Of a stretch of 64,000 nucleotides of DNA, positions 1 to 6,886 are shown piece after piece. Made by a program: the position numbers and the translations under genes. How positions within the stretch are numbered: the first letter of the stretch is position 1; every line of letters begins with the position of its first letter. Source of the DNA: Nitrosopumilus sp. K4 (GTDB lineage Archaea > Thermoproteota > Nitrososphaeria > Nitrososphaerales > Nitrosopumilaceae). The stretch covers positions 970,164 through 1,034,163 of the forward strand of contig NZ_CP067007.1 of the NCBI RefSeq assembly GCF_018128925.1, in the 5' to 3' direction. Below the pieces are notes generated by a model. The model did not search any database. It saw only the letters and a program-made list of their open reading frames with translations, and was not told the DNA's origin.

Positions 1-107
1 TTTACCCAAGCAGGTACACCTTCTGCAGTTGCAAAAGAGGTAATTGAGCCAACCAGCAGAATTGCGGTGATTGCAGTTATTTCGGGTTTCATTGATGTTT
101 TTCTCAA
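1..107 (-). CDS. secreted protein, N-terminal part only (runs off the window)
   Basis: The open frame reads leftward out of the window, so only about 35 residues are seen. It starts at TTG 107 or, more likely, the in-frame ATG at 92. The N-terminus is a signal peptide: a Lys, a hydrophobic stretch rich in Ala, Ile, Leu and Val, then an Ala-Thr-Ala-type cleavage site. The first mature residues (EGVPAWV) resemble the beginning of the IPxWIKNNAxWW repeat of the secreted proteins at 33.9, 41.2 and 44.3 kb. It is probably another envelope protein of that family, but too little is visible to say more. Confidence 0.6.
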   Translation of the reverse strand, partial: MRKTSMKPEITAITAILLVGSITSFATAEGVPAWV

Positions 108-227
108 TTCATGATATATAAGATGGTGCTAACTTTTTTTCTAGTGCCAAATTTGCACATATAACATCTAGTGGTAAATAATTTTTTTCTCGTTTGGCTT
201 TTTAAATTATCAGAGAGGATTTTTCAG

Positions 228-776
228 ATGAGCAAAAATCAAGACAGACAGAATAGAAGAAACATTATGATTTCTGAAGAAGATGTAAAACAATATGTCT
301 TTGAGCGATTTAACGATGTAAAAAGAACTAAAAAGATCAAAGACTTGGCAAGTTTTCAAGCAATGAACAAGTACATGATAATGGTTCATGGTCAAGAAGA
401 ATTAAAAAAATTGGGCAATATTGTTGCCAATCACAAAAAAATTCCATTTGAAGAAATTCTAGAAAAATATGAAAGACATCTCAAAAGAGCATTTGAGAAA
501 CATCCTACAACAAAAATGCACATTAATGTAATGATGCACATATTTGGATACTTTTCAAAAGATTTTAGCCAACATGAAAAAGAAATTTTTCTGAAATTAC
601 TTGAGAAATACAGAAATGAAAAGATCACCATAGGAAATATGTTATCAAAAATTAATCCAATAATTTTTAGATTTAACAACACATATCTTGCCAGTCAAAC
701 CTATTTTCTACTTTATTCTGATACACAATCTGAAATTCTTTTGCAAATGTTTCAGACAGACAAACAAAATCCATGA
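228..776 (+). CDS. DUF1722 (YbgA-like) protein
   Basis: 182 residues from the ATG at 228; an upstream in-frame ATG at 171 would add a hydrophobic tail unlike the family, while a purine-rich GAGAGGAT precedes 228. The body matches DUF1722: a helical domain with a conserved HxxVMMHIFGYFS block, a KxxFLxLLEKYR block near the middle and a QTYF motif near the C-terminus. In bacteria DUF1722 is often fused to DUF523 and sits beside photolyase genes; its biochemical role is unknown. Here it stands alone, divergent from the secreted-protein start at 107 and convergent with the dehydrogenase that follows. Confidence 0.8.
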   Translation: MSKNQDRQNRRNIMISEEDVKQYVFERFNDVKRTKKIKDLASFQAMNKYMIMVHGQEELKKLGNIVANHKKIPFEEILEKYERHLKRAFEKHPTTKMHINVMMHIFGYFSKDFSQHEKEIFLKLLEKYRNEKITIGNMLSKINPIIFRFNNTYLASQTYFLLYSDTQSEILLQMFQTDKQNP

Positions 777-787
777 GTAATCAATTT

Positions 788-2167
788 TCAAATAGGTGTT
801 CCTTTGTATTGATAATCAATTACTTTATGAAATGTGTTATGAGATGCAATTATTGCAATTGCTGCAATTGCAGTTCCAACAAAGTTTCGTATAGTAATTG
901 CATAGTTTGGAATGTCAGATATCAGAGTAGTACTAAAAACAAAATAAAAATTATCAAATAACCAAAACGCCATAGTTATCCAAGAAAGCACACCTCCAAT
1001 GAGATAACCAAGACGAGTCTTATTTTTGACAAATATGATTGCAGAAAGTATTGCAATGTACCAAACCACACTTGCAAAAATCCATGCAGGTTCATATACA
1101 CTGGGCCTATCATCTAGCCAATAATACGTAGATCCTATTACAGCCATGGCTACAAGGGACACCATCAATAGTTTCTGATTTATCTGAAATCCTGTTTTTT
1201 CATGCTTTAGTTCAACAGGAGGGGGATTTTGCTGCATTTCTTTAGTTGCAATGTCAATAGATTCTCGAACAGATTTTAACCGAATGGGAATGATTTTGGT
1301 GATAGAATCATCTGTTACAACAGTATCATGAACTAGACTGTCAATCAAGGGCCGTGCAAGAGATGCCTTTACAGGAGTAATCAGATCAACCCAATAAGAT
1401 GAAAGGCGGGTTGTCAGAAATGGAATTTGAATAATGAATAGATTTTTGTTCAAATATGCTGCATAAACACGCATTAACTCTTCATAAGTCATTTTGTCAG
1501 GACCACCAATTTCATAAATTTTCCCTGCAGTTTCATCATGTTCCATACATCCAACTAGATAAGACACTACATCATCAACTGCAATTGGTTGAGCCATAGA
1601 TTTTACCCACGAAGGTGTAACCATGATTCGTAATCGTTCTACCAGATATCTCAACATGGCATAAGAGCCACCTTTTGCACCAATGATTAGCGATGCACGT
1701 AACTCAGTAACAGGAATGTTACCGGAAGATAAGATCTCACCAACTTGTTTTCTACTTTGCATGTGAGGTGATAAACCCAAACTATCATTTACTAATCCAC
1801 CAAGATAGATAATTCTCTTAACACCTGCATCAGTAGCAGCCTTAAGAAAATTTTTGGCTTGGAGTTTTTCACGAGAAGTAAATTCTTTCCATTGTTCTTT
1901 GCTACCTTCCATTGAATGAAGCAGATAATATGCAGTTTCAATTCCCGTCATTGCTTTTTTTAGCTGTTCAACATCAAAAACATCTACTTGAACATACTTT
2001 ACATTATTTGTATCATCAATCTTGTTTCTACTCATTCCTTTTACAGTATACCCTAAAGAAACCAAATGTGAGATCAATCTAGAACCAATAAAACCAGTTG
2101 CGCCAGAAACTAAAATAGAGTAAGGAGTATTTTGATGATAAGAATCTTCAGACAATTTCTGATTCAT
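788..2167 (-). CDS. NAD(P)-binding SDR-family protein with C-terminal membrane domain
   Basis: About 459 residues from ATG 2167 (a GTG lies immediately before it at 2170). Residues about 17-300 form an atypical/extended short-chain dehydrogenase: glycine-rich nucleotide loop GATGFIG near residue 22 and YLLHSM and YLGGL segments like those of NmrA/complex I 39-kDa-type SDRs. The last 130 residues hold about four hydrophobic segments (a domain resembling the DUF2867-SDR fusion proteins but membrane-embedded). Substrate unknown; probably a quinone- or lipid-related oxidoreductase at the cytoplasmic face. The start codon overlaps the stop of a short upstream frame (TGATG), suggesting coupling with the small gene at 2165-2328. 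Confidence 0.75.
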   Translation of the reverse strand: MNQKLSEDSYHQNTPYSILVSGATGFIGSRLISHLVSLGYTVKGMSRNKIDDTNNVKYVQVDVFDVEQLKKAMTGIETAYYLLHSMEGSKEQWKEFTSREKLQAKNFLKAATDAGVKRIIYLGGLVNDSLGLSPHMQSRKQVGEILSSGNIPVTELRASLIIGAKGGSYAMLRYLVERLRIMVTPSWVKSMAQPIAVDDVVSYLVGCMEHDETAGKIYEIGGPDKMTYEELMRVYAAYLNKNLFIIQIPFLTTRLSSYWVDLITPVKASLARPLIDSLVHDTVVTDDSITKIIPIRLKSVRESIDIATKEMQQNPPPVELKHEKTGFQINQKLLMVSLVAMAVIGSTYYWLDDRPSVYEPAWIFASVVWYIAILSAIIFVKNKTRLGYLIGGVLSWITMAFWLFDNFYFVFSTTLISDIPNYAITIRNFVGTAIAAIAIIASHNTFHKVIDYQYKGTPI

Positions 2168-2328
2168 CACTCTACCTCAATGCACCAATTTGTTGTTTTT
2201 GTGGACGATTTACCATGAAACCCAATCCCATCAAGACAATACCCAACTGAAAGGATTGATTTATCCAAGTGGCGGCCTCCTGAATGTTCGCTTTCTTGTA
2301 ACATTTTTTGCGGTGGTGTCATGAACAT
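2165..2328 (-). pseudogene. small gene with apparent frameshift upstream of the SDR
   Basis: The frame from ATG 2328 starts convincingly (MFMTPPQKMLQESEHS), then turns into low-plausibility residues rich in Cys, His and Trp before a TGA that overlaps the SDR start. One base out of register, the same DNA encodes a protein-like hydrophobic tail (ATWINQSFQLGIVLMGLGF followed by VNRPQKQQIG) ending in TAG at 2172. That second frame has a stop immediately upstream and no good start of its own, so the two halves look like one roughly 50-residue membrane peptide split by a one-base shift near 2270. It may be a decayed gene, a sequencing error or recoding. Confidence 0.4.
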
Positions 2329-2455
2329 GTTGTTTTTATGTTGTTAAATTATTTAAACTGCTGATAAAATCATATTCTAGTGCTAAAAGGGTGCCTAATT
2401 TATGAGAGCATTGAAAAAATCAAAAATTGGCACTATAAAATATAGTTAGCATTAG

Positions 2456-2464
2456 TTATATATC
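2456..2464 (+). promoter_or_regulatory. TATA box of the B12-binding protein gene
   Basis: TTATATATC lies about 24 bases upstream of ATG 2484 with no ribosome binding site between them, the arrangement of a leaderless archaeal transcript. A TAGTGCTAAAA element sits further upstream near 2376. Confidence 0.5.
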
Positions 2465-2483
2465 GAAATTTAATAAAAACAAC

Positions 2484-3326
2484 ATGGTGTACATCAGAGC
2501 CAAGAAAGTAAAATCAGATCAATATCTGTATCTTGTCAAAAGTGTATGGGATTCAAAGAAAAACACTTCAAAACAAGAGATTGTGAAATATCTGGGAAAA
2601 GCCTCTGATGTAGACAAGGATGACATTCCAACAGATTATAGAAATGATCCCAAAATATTATCAGTACTAGCAAAATTCAATCCCAAAGATATCAAAAAGA
2701 GAGAAGAGGCATCAAAAAAATCCAAACAACAACTATTCCAAAAATTAACAGATGGTGATATTCAAGGTTCGCTGAAAATTTATGAAGATTATATCAAAAT
2801 TTTTAATGCATCTGACTTTTTTGATAAAATTCTAAAACCGGTGATGTATAAAGTCGGTGATGATTGGGCAAAAGGCAAAATAAGTATCGCTACAGAACAT
2901 GTGGCAAGCAATGTAGCTCAGACATTGGTAAAAATTATCATGGAGCGAGTTTCAGCCACAGGAAGTAAAAAAAGGATCATGATTTGTGTGCCTCTAGGAG
3001 AAGAGCATCATCTCGGATGCGATGTAATTGAAACTTATCTGTCAATAAAGGGCTTTAAAATATACAACATGGGAACATCATTACCAACAGAATCAATACT
3101 TAGTTTCATCGATGCCAATAAACCAGATGTATTACTGTTATCAATTACTTTAGAAGACAATTTATCTGCAGGACAAAGACTGGTGAGAAAAATTAAGGAT
3201 CAATTCAACATTCCAATATTAGTAGGCGGATTTGCATTTCAATCTAAAAAAATTCCAAAATTTGATGCAAAAATTATTGTAGAATCTACATTAGAAGAGA
3301 TTCCAAGACTCATCAGAACAGCATAA
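2484..3326 (+). CDS. cobalamin-binding CarH-like protein, putative B12 photosensor
   Basis: 280 residues. The C-terminal two thirds match the MerR-CarH type B12 module. A helical bundle carries the W-x9-EH motif (W128, E138, H139), which in CarH caps the upper face of adenosylcobalamin. It is followed by a Rossmann-like domain with E173-x-H175-x-x-G178, whose His would be the lower ligand; CarH has W131, E141, H142 and H177, so the spacing is nearly the same. Residues 1-40, however, are not a MerR helix-turn-helix: the segment (YIRAKKVKS, YLVKS, IVKYLGK) resembles the N-terminal domain of some IS4/IS1634-family transposases, and residues 65-90 are Lys-rich. Light-dependent DNA or RNA binding is an inference. 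Alternatives are a redox or B12-level sensor. It has its own promoter. Confidence 0.8.
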   Translation: MVYIRAKKVKSDQYLYLVKSVWDSKKNTSKQEIVKYLGKASDVDKDDIPTDYRNDPKILSVLAKFNPKDIKKREEASKKSKQQLFQKLTDGDIQGSLKIYEDYIKIFNASDFFDKILKPVMYKVGDDWAKGKISIATEHVASNVAQTLVKIIMERVSATGSKKRIMICVPLGEEHHLGCDVIETYLSIKGFKIYNMGTSLPTESILSFIDANKPDVLLLSITLEDNLSAGQRLVRKIKDQFNIPILVGGFAFQSKKIPKFDAKIIVESTLEEIPRLIRTA

Positions 3327-3420
3327 AATTACATTTTTAGATAAGATAAAATTTTTGAGAAAATTAGCACTAGTCAAAAAAACATAACCGGCTTAAATAT
3401 TCTTAAACCTAAATTACATC

Positions 3421-3594
3421 ATGAAAACAAAAATCATTCATCAAGAAAAAAATGATGAATCTTTAGTTTATGTTAATTCAAATATCAAAATTTGCATAAT
3501 ATGCGGTAATCACAATATTGAGTTTTTTGAACATGGAATATCATGTGAAGAATGCGGAACAACATTTGGGAGACAAAAATGCTTAGTGAGTTAA
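3421..3594 (+). CDS. small zinc-ribbon protein upstream of TFB
   Basis: 57 residues, missed by 60-residue cut-offs. C25-x2-C28 and C42-x2-C45 separated by 13 residues form a TFIIB/TFB-like zinc ribbon; a fifth Cys is at 54. The last 16 bases overlap the start of the TFB gene in another frame, so translation of the two is probably coupled. The geometry matches the ribbon that the downstream TFB lacks in complete form. It could be a stand-alone rubredoxin-like or ribbon regulator, or supply a ribbon function in trans; only the Cys pattern and position support this. Confidence 0.65.
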   Translation: MKTKIIHQEKNDESLVYVNSNIKICIICGNHNIEFFEHGISCEECGTTFGRQKCLVS

Positions 3595-4484
3595 TTCATC
3601 AAAATAACTGTAAAAAAATTAGAATTGTTACAGATTTTGATACGGGTGAGATTGCATGTCAAAATTGTGGTGCAGTATCACCAGAAAAAGCAGTGGCATT
3701 AGGTCCTGAAAACACAGGGTTGACAAAAGAAGAATACTTAACTTCATTCAGAGCAGGAAGGAAAATTTCTCTAAAGATGGCAGATATGGGATTGCCAACG
3801 ATTATAGAATCAAAGGATAAAGATGCAACAGGCAAATCACTTTCAAGAGAAAACCGTAAAATGTTTTATCGTTTGCGTATATGGGACAGAAATAGTCGTT
3901 CAGCAAACACTGTAAAATCATTGCAAAAGGCATTTTTGTTGTTAGACGGGATTAAGACAAAACTTGCAATACCCGAATCAGTGGTAGAGCAAACAGCGTA
4001 TATTTTTAGAAAAATATCTGCAAAAAAGATACTTAGTGGAAGGTCCACATCCAGTATTCTTTGTGCTACCGTATACATTGCATGTAGATTGACAAACACC
4101 CCAAGAACCCTGCAAGATATTGCAAATGCAGGAAATATCAGAAGAAAAAATCTACAAAAGACATACAGATTTTTGGTCAAAGAGTTAGAAATTTACCCTG
4201 AAGCATACAATCCCCATGAATTTGTATCAAGGATTTCAAAGGCAATTAAAATCTCTGAAAAAACAGAAAGATTAGCGTTTAGAATTGTAACTCTAGCTGA
4301 AAAAGAAGGAATATCTACTAGCAAAAACCCAATGGCAATTGCAGCAGCTGCAGTTCATGTAGCTGCACAAAAAAATAAAGAAAAAGCATCACAGGTTAAA
4401 ATTTCTCAGACATCAGGAATCAGTGCAGTGACTATCAGAGATAGAACTAAAGAAATCAAAAAAAGAATATGGAGCGAAATTTAA
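3579..4484 (+). CDS. tfb: transcription initiation factor B (TFB) with degenerate zinc ribbon
   Basis: 301 residues from ATG 3579; an earlier ATG at 3552 lies inside the overlapping peptide and adds nothing conserved. It recruits RNA polymerase to TBP-bound promoters. Seen: the N-terminal ribbon keeps the second pair C27-x2-C30 but the first pair is reduced to C11 (Q8 at the expected Cys; H7 beside it), a B-reader-like segment around 60-100, and two cyclin-fold repeats at about 105-190 and 205-295 (ILCATVYIACR and AIAAAAVHVA core helices). Thaumarchaea encode several TFBs, so this may be a specialised paralogue. The stop overlaps the next start (TAATG). Confidence 0.93.
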   Translation: MLSELIHQNNCKKIRIVTDFDTGEIACQNCGAVSPEKAVALGPENTGLTKEEYLTSFRAGRKISLKMADMGLPTIIESKDKDATGKSLSRENRKMFYRLRIWDRNSRSANTVKSLQKAFLLLDGIKTKLAIPESVVEQTAYIFRKISAKKILSGRSTSSILCATVYIACRLTNTPRTLQDIANAGNIRRKNLQKTYRFLVKELEIYPEAYNPHEFVSRISKAIKISEKTERLAFRIVTLAEKEGISTSKNPMAIAAAAVHVAAQKNKEKASQVKISQTSGISAVTIRDRTKEIKKRIWSEI

Positions 4485-4666
4485 TGGGAAGGACATGTAG
4501 AGGCATTTGCCAAATGCACAAGGCAGAACCTGCCCCAAATAAAATAAAATATGAAATTGGTCAAAAACGTTGTACTTTTTGTGGAATCTTTATGTCAGTT
4601 AAAGACACAAGATGTATTTGTTGTAAAGCCGTGTTGAGAACAAAGGCCAGGAGCAAAAGAATCTAA
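4484..4666 (+). CDS. small zinc-binding protein
   Basis: 60 residues from the ATG that shares a base with the TFB stop codon; an alternative ATG at 4469 lies inside TFB. The N-terminus has MGRTCRGIC, then a C-x2-C (RCTFCGIF) and a C-x-C-C (RCICCKAVLR) near the C-terminus, with a basic tail (RTKARSKRI). This looks like a treble-clef or ribbon knuckle that binds zinc and perhaps nucleic acid. Its place directly behind TFB suggests one transcript. Function unknown; it overlaps the convergent HD gene by four bases. Confidence 0.7.
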   Translation: MGRTCRGICQMHKAEPAPNKIKYEIGQKRCTFCGIFMSVKDTRCICCKAVLRTKARSKRI

Positions 4667-5283
4667 ATTTCTTTTTTGAGTTCAGAAAGAAAAGATTTCA
4701 AGATTCTAGTTCTCCTCTTTGCCTCAGTTTTTGCAGATTTTGTATTCATCAGTGATTCTAATTTGAGTAATTTTTGATAAAAGTGGTCTAGAGCCCATGT
4801 TTTATCATCAGGCATCCTGTGCTTGCAAAAAGGATCATCATTATTGTAAAAAGGTCTTTGTTCAGAGCCACTTACAGCAAAAACCCGAGCTATTCCAATA
4901 GCACCAATTGCATCAAGTCGGTCTGCATCCTGAAGTATCTTACCTTCCAAGGTCTTTGGAATTTCACCTCTTGAAAAACTATGATCACGTATTGCATCAC
5001 AAATTATCTCAACATCATCAAAAGCGTAATTCATTTTTATAAGAATATTTTGTGCTTCTTGTGCGCTTTTAATAGAGGAAAGTTTTGAACGTTTGTCAGA
5101 TTTTGGGTACGATACAATATCATGCAACAATGCTGCGCTAAGAACAAGTTTTTCGTTAGCTTTTTCTTTTTTACATAATTTTTTTGCATTATTGAATACT
5201 CTCATTATATGAGCAAAATCATGTGCAGGATCATTTTCCATTCTTTGTTTCACATACTTTTGAAGTAATTCAATGTCTCTCAT
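4663..5283 (-). CDS. HD-domain phosphohydrolase
   Basis: 206 residues. The metal-binding HD pattern is complete: H21 and D22 in the AHDFAH segment, H54-D55 in ALLHDIV, a following DHSFSRG stretch, and D in ADRLDAIG. This is the YedJ/COG1418-like group of soluble metal-dependent phosphohydrolases, whose substrates are nucleotides or related phosphate esters. It follows the VTT gene with no gap, so the two are probably co-transcribed. The exact substrate cannot be read from the sequence. Confidence 0.85.
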   Translation of the reverse strand: MRDIELLQKYVKQRMENDPAHDFAHIMRVFNNAKKLCKKEKANEKLVLSAALLHDIVSYPKSDKRSKLSSIKSAQEAQNILIKMNYAFDDVEIICDAIRDHSFSRGEIPKTLEGKILQDADRLDAIGAIGIARVFAVSGSEQRPFYNNDDPFCKHRMPDDKTWALDHFYQKLLKLESLMNTKSAKTEAKRRTRILKSFLSELKKEI

Positions 5284-5904
5284 CTAAAATCTCCAAAGCT
5301 TAGGTTTTACAAATTTTAGTTTCCTTTGTGTAATTAAAAGTGCCCAATTTACTGATGCAAACAATACAATAATACCCACCCCAACACCATCAACTAATAG
5401 AATTCCTGTCAATCTATTCTCAAAAATTTCAAGAAAAGGTTGCAAAACTGCATTTCCAAAATATATCATCACAATATAGGACAGCATACGCCCAAACCAA
5501 AATCCAACATAGATCCCAATACTTTTTGCTCGCATCAAGCCATATGTGATAAAGAGCATGTTACTTGGAAGTGGGGTGGCACCAAAAAGAAATGAGGCTA
5601 TAACATAACCATATTTTTTCTTATTAAGATAATCTCCAATTATATCAAGATTGGATTTTTGTTCAGGACCTACAAAGCGTCTAAAAAGACTGCTAATTTT
5701 TTTAAGAATAAACCTACCAATTGTAGCAGCTGTAGCACCAACCATTGCAAGTAAAATAATATTCAAACTAGGATCAAGAAGGTAAAAAGAAGTTAGTACA
5801 ATCCAACTAGGCGGCATTAAAATTGGCGCAGCGTTTATTCCAATCAATACCAAAAAAATCCCAAGATAAGACCATTCTGCAAAAATTTCAAAAATATCGG
5901 CCAT
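5284..5904 (-). CDS. VTT (SNARE-associated/DedA-like) membrane protein
   Basis: 206 residues with about five to six hydrophobic segments. The core carries the VTT-domain features: a re-entrant Pro-rich segment near the N-terminus (NAAPILMPPSWIV), a GATAATIGRF helix, and the FLFGATPLPSNML motif followed by RAKSIGIYVGFWFGR. VTT proteins act as lipid scramblases or in membrane homeostasis. It is directly joined to the HD hydrolase downstream. A second, shorter VTT protein is at 39524. Confidence 0.8.
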   Translation of the reverse strand: MADIFEIFAEWSYLGIFLVLIGINAAPILMPPSWIVLTSFYLLDPSLNIILLAMVGATAATIGRFILKKISSLFRRFVGPEQKSNLDIIGDYLNKKKYGYVIASFLFGATPLPSNMLFITYGLMRAKSIGIYVGFWFGRMLSYIVMIYFGNAVLQPFLEIFENRLTGILLVDGVGVGIIVLFASVNWALLITQRKLKFVKPKLWRF

Positions 5905-6090
5905 CTTTCAGTTTTTTAACCAGTTTTTTGTTTCTAAACCCTTGGATTGGGGATTTACCTATGAAAAAATTTCAATTTGATCATAAAAAATCAAAAAATT
6001 GCATAATTCCAGATAGAATGATCATGTTTTACAAAAAATTGGATCAATCATGCAATATCCTTATAAGATAATTATACGTTATAGTTAAGC

Positions 6091-6213
6091 ATGTCCGAAG
6101 TTTCTTGGAAATGTTTTAGATGTGACCTCTCTTTCAAAGATGAAGACATTGCAGAAATGCACAAAAATATTTCAAAGCACTCTATTTCAAAAGTTAAAGC
6201 AATTCCTGCATAA
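6091..6213 (+). CDS. C2H2-type mini zinc-finger protein
   Basis: 40 residues. C8-x2-C11-x12-H24-x5-H30 fits the classical C2H2 finger spacing, followed by a short basic tail. Single-finger proteins of this size are frequent in thaumarchaeal genomes and are usually overlooked. Probably binds nucleic acid or a protein partner; target unknown. It lies between the VTT gene and tRNA-Leu, with a TATA-like run (ATTATACGTTATAG) just before the ATG. Confidence 0.65.
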   Translation: MSEVSWKCFRCDLSFKDEDIAEMHKNISKHSISKVKAIPA

Positions 6214-6259
6214 TTTCTAAGAAATTTAGTAGAATTTTTGGAAAATAATGAAAATTTAG

Positions 6260-6360
6260 TGCAGAGGGTGGGATTTGAACCCACGAACTCCTGAGAGAAG
6301 GGATTTCCTATTTTGAGGATCTTGAGTCCCTCTCGGTTGACCGGGCTTCGATACCTCTGC
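6260..6360 (-). tRNA. tRNA-Leu(CAA) with 16-nt intron
   Basis: Read on the minus strand, the acceptor halves GCAGAGG and CCTCTGC pair fully with discriminator A at 6260. The T arm is GTGGG/CCCAC around a TTCAAAT loop, and a long variable arm marks a class II tRNA. The anticodon stem AGGGA/TCCCT closes on loop CTCAAGA, giving anticodon CAA. The loop is interrupted after position 37 by 16 bases (6305-6320), the canonical archaeal intron site, to be removed by the splicing endonuclease (compare endA at 53406). CCA is not encoded. Confidence 0.92.
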
Positions 6361-6509
6361 AAAGAGAGTGGATAATGACCAATATTTTTCGATTACTATT
6401 TGGATGATTTCAAAATTGATCGATGAAAATCAATATTTGCAAAAAATCAAAAAACAGACAATCATGTTAAAAAAAGCTTTTAATGGCACAGAATTGATTC
6501 AGAATCAGA

Positions 6510-6824
6510 ATGGCAGAATTTATCCCAATTTCACAAGCAAAAAAAATGCGAAGTGGAGTTAATGTAAAAGCCGAAGTAAAAAGTAAAGGAGAACCAAGAA
6601 CTGTTAATCTCAAATCAGGCGGGACTGTAGATGTTTGTGATGCAATCATTGCAGACGGTGAAACAGAAGAAGAACAAATGAAATTAACACTCTGGGGAGA
6701 CGATATCAAAGCAGTAAATGTCGGAGATGTCGTTGTTATTACAAATGGCTATACAAACGAATTCAAAGGCGAAGTATCCTTAACCAAAGGCAAGTACGGC
6801 CAAATGGAAATAAATCCTCAATAA
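6510..6824 (+). CDS. single-OB-fold single-stranded DNA-binding protein
   Basis: 104 residues forming one OB fold: RTVNLKSGG in strand 2-3, the LTLWGDDI strand, the VGDVVVITNGYT strand and the FKGEVSLTKG loop. These line up with the crenarchaeal SSB core (KLTLWG, FKGQVQL). It lacks the acidic C-terminal tail of bacterial and Sulfolobus SSB. It probably protects ssDNA or RNA during replication and repair. The ATG at 6510 is preceded by a T-rich promoter-like stretch; a hairpin terminator overlaps the stop. Confidence 0.85.
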   Translation: MAEFIPISQAKKMRSGVNVKAEVKSKGEPRTVNLKSGGTVDVCDAIIADGETEEEQMKLTLWGDDIKAVNVGDVVVITNGYTNEFKGEVSLTKGKYGQMEINPQ

Positions 6825-6847
6825 ACTAATTTCAAAAATTAGTTTTT
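6823..6847. terminator. hairpin between convergent SSB and H1-like genes
   Basis: A perfect inverted repeat with 10-bp arms (AAACTAATTT and AAATTAGTTT) around a CAA loop starts inside the SSB stop codon and ends in a short T run. It lies between two convergent genes, so it can end transcription from both sides. Confidence 0.5.
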
Positions 6848-6886
6848 CATTGTTTTAATATTTTATTCTAAATTACTTTTGTAAAT

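Noticed and set aside
773-961. Cys/Asn-rich 62-codon plus-strand frame
   Set aside because: It is the complement of the C-terminal membrane region of the SDR gene; the Cys runs come from antisense Ala/Ile codons.
6368-6562. 64-codon open frame after tRNA-Leu
   Set aside because: It overlaps the SSB start in another frame, has low-complexity composition (Gln, Lys, Asn) and lies over the SSB promoter.
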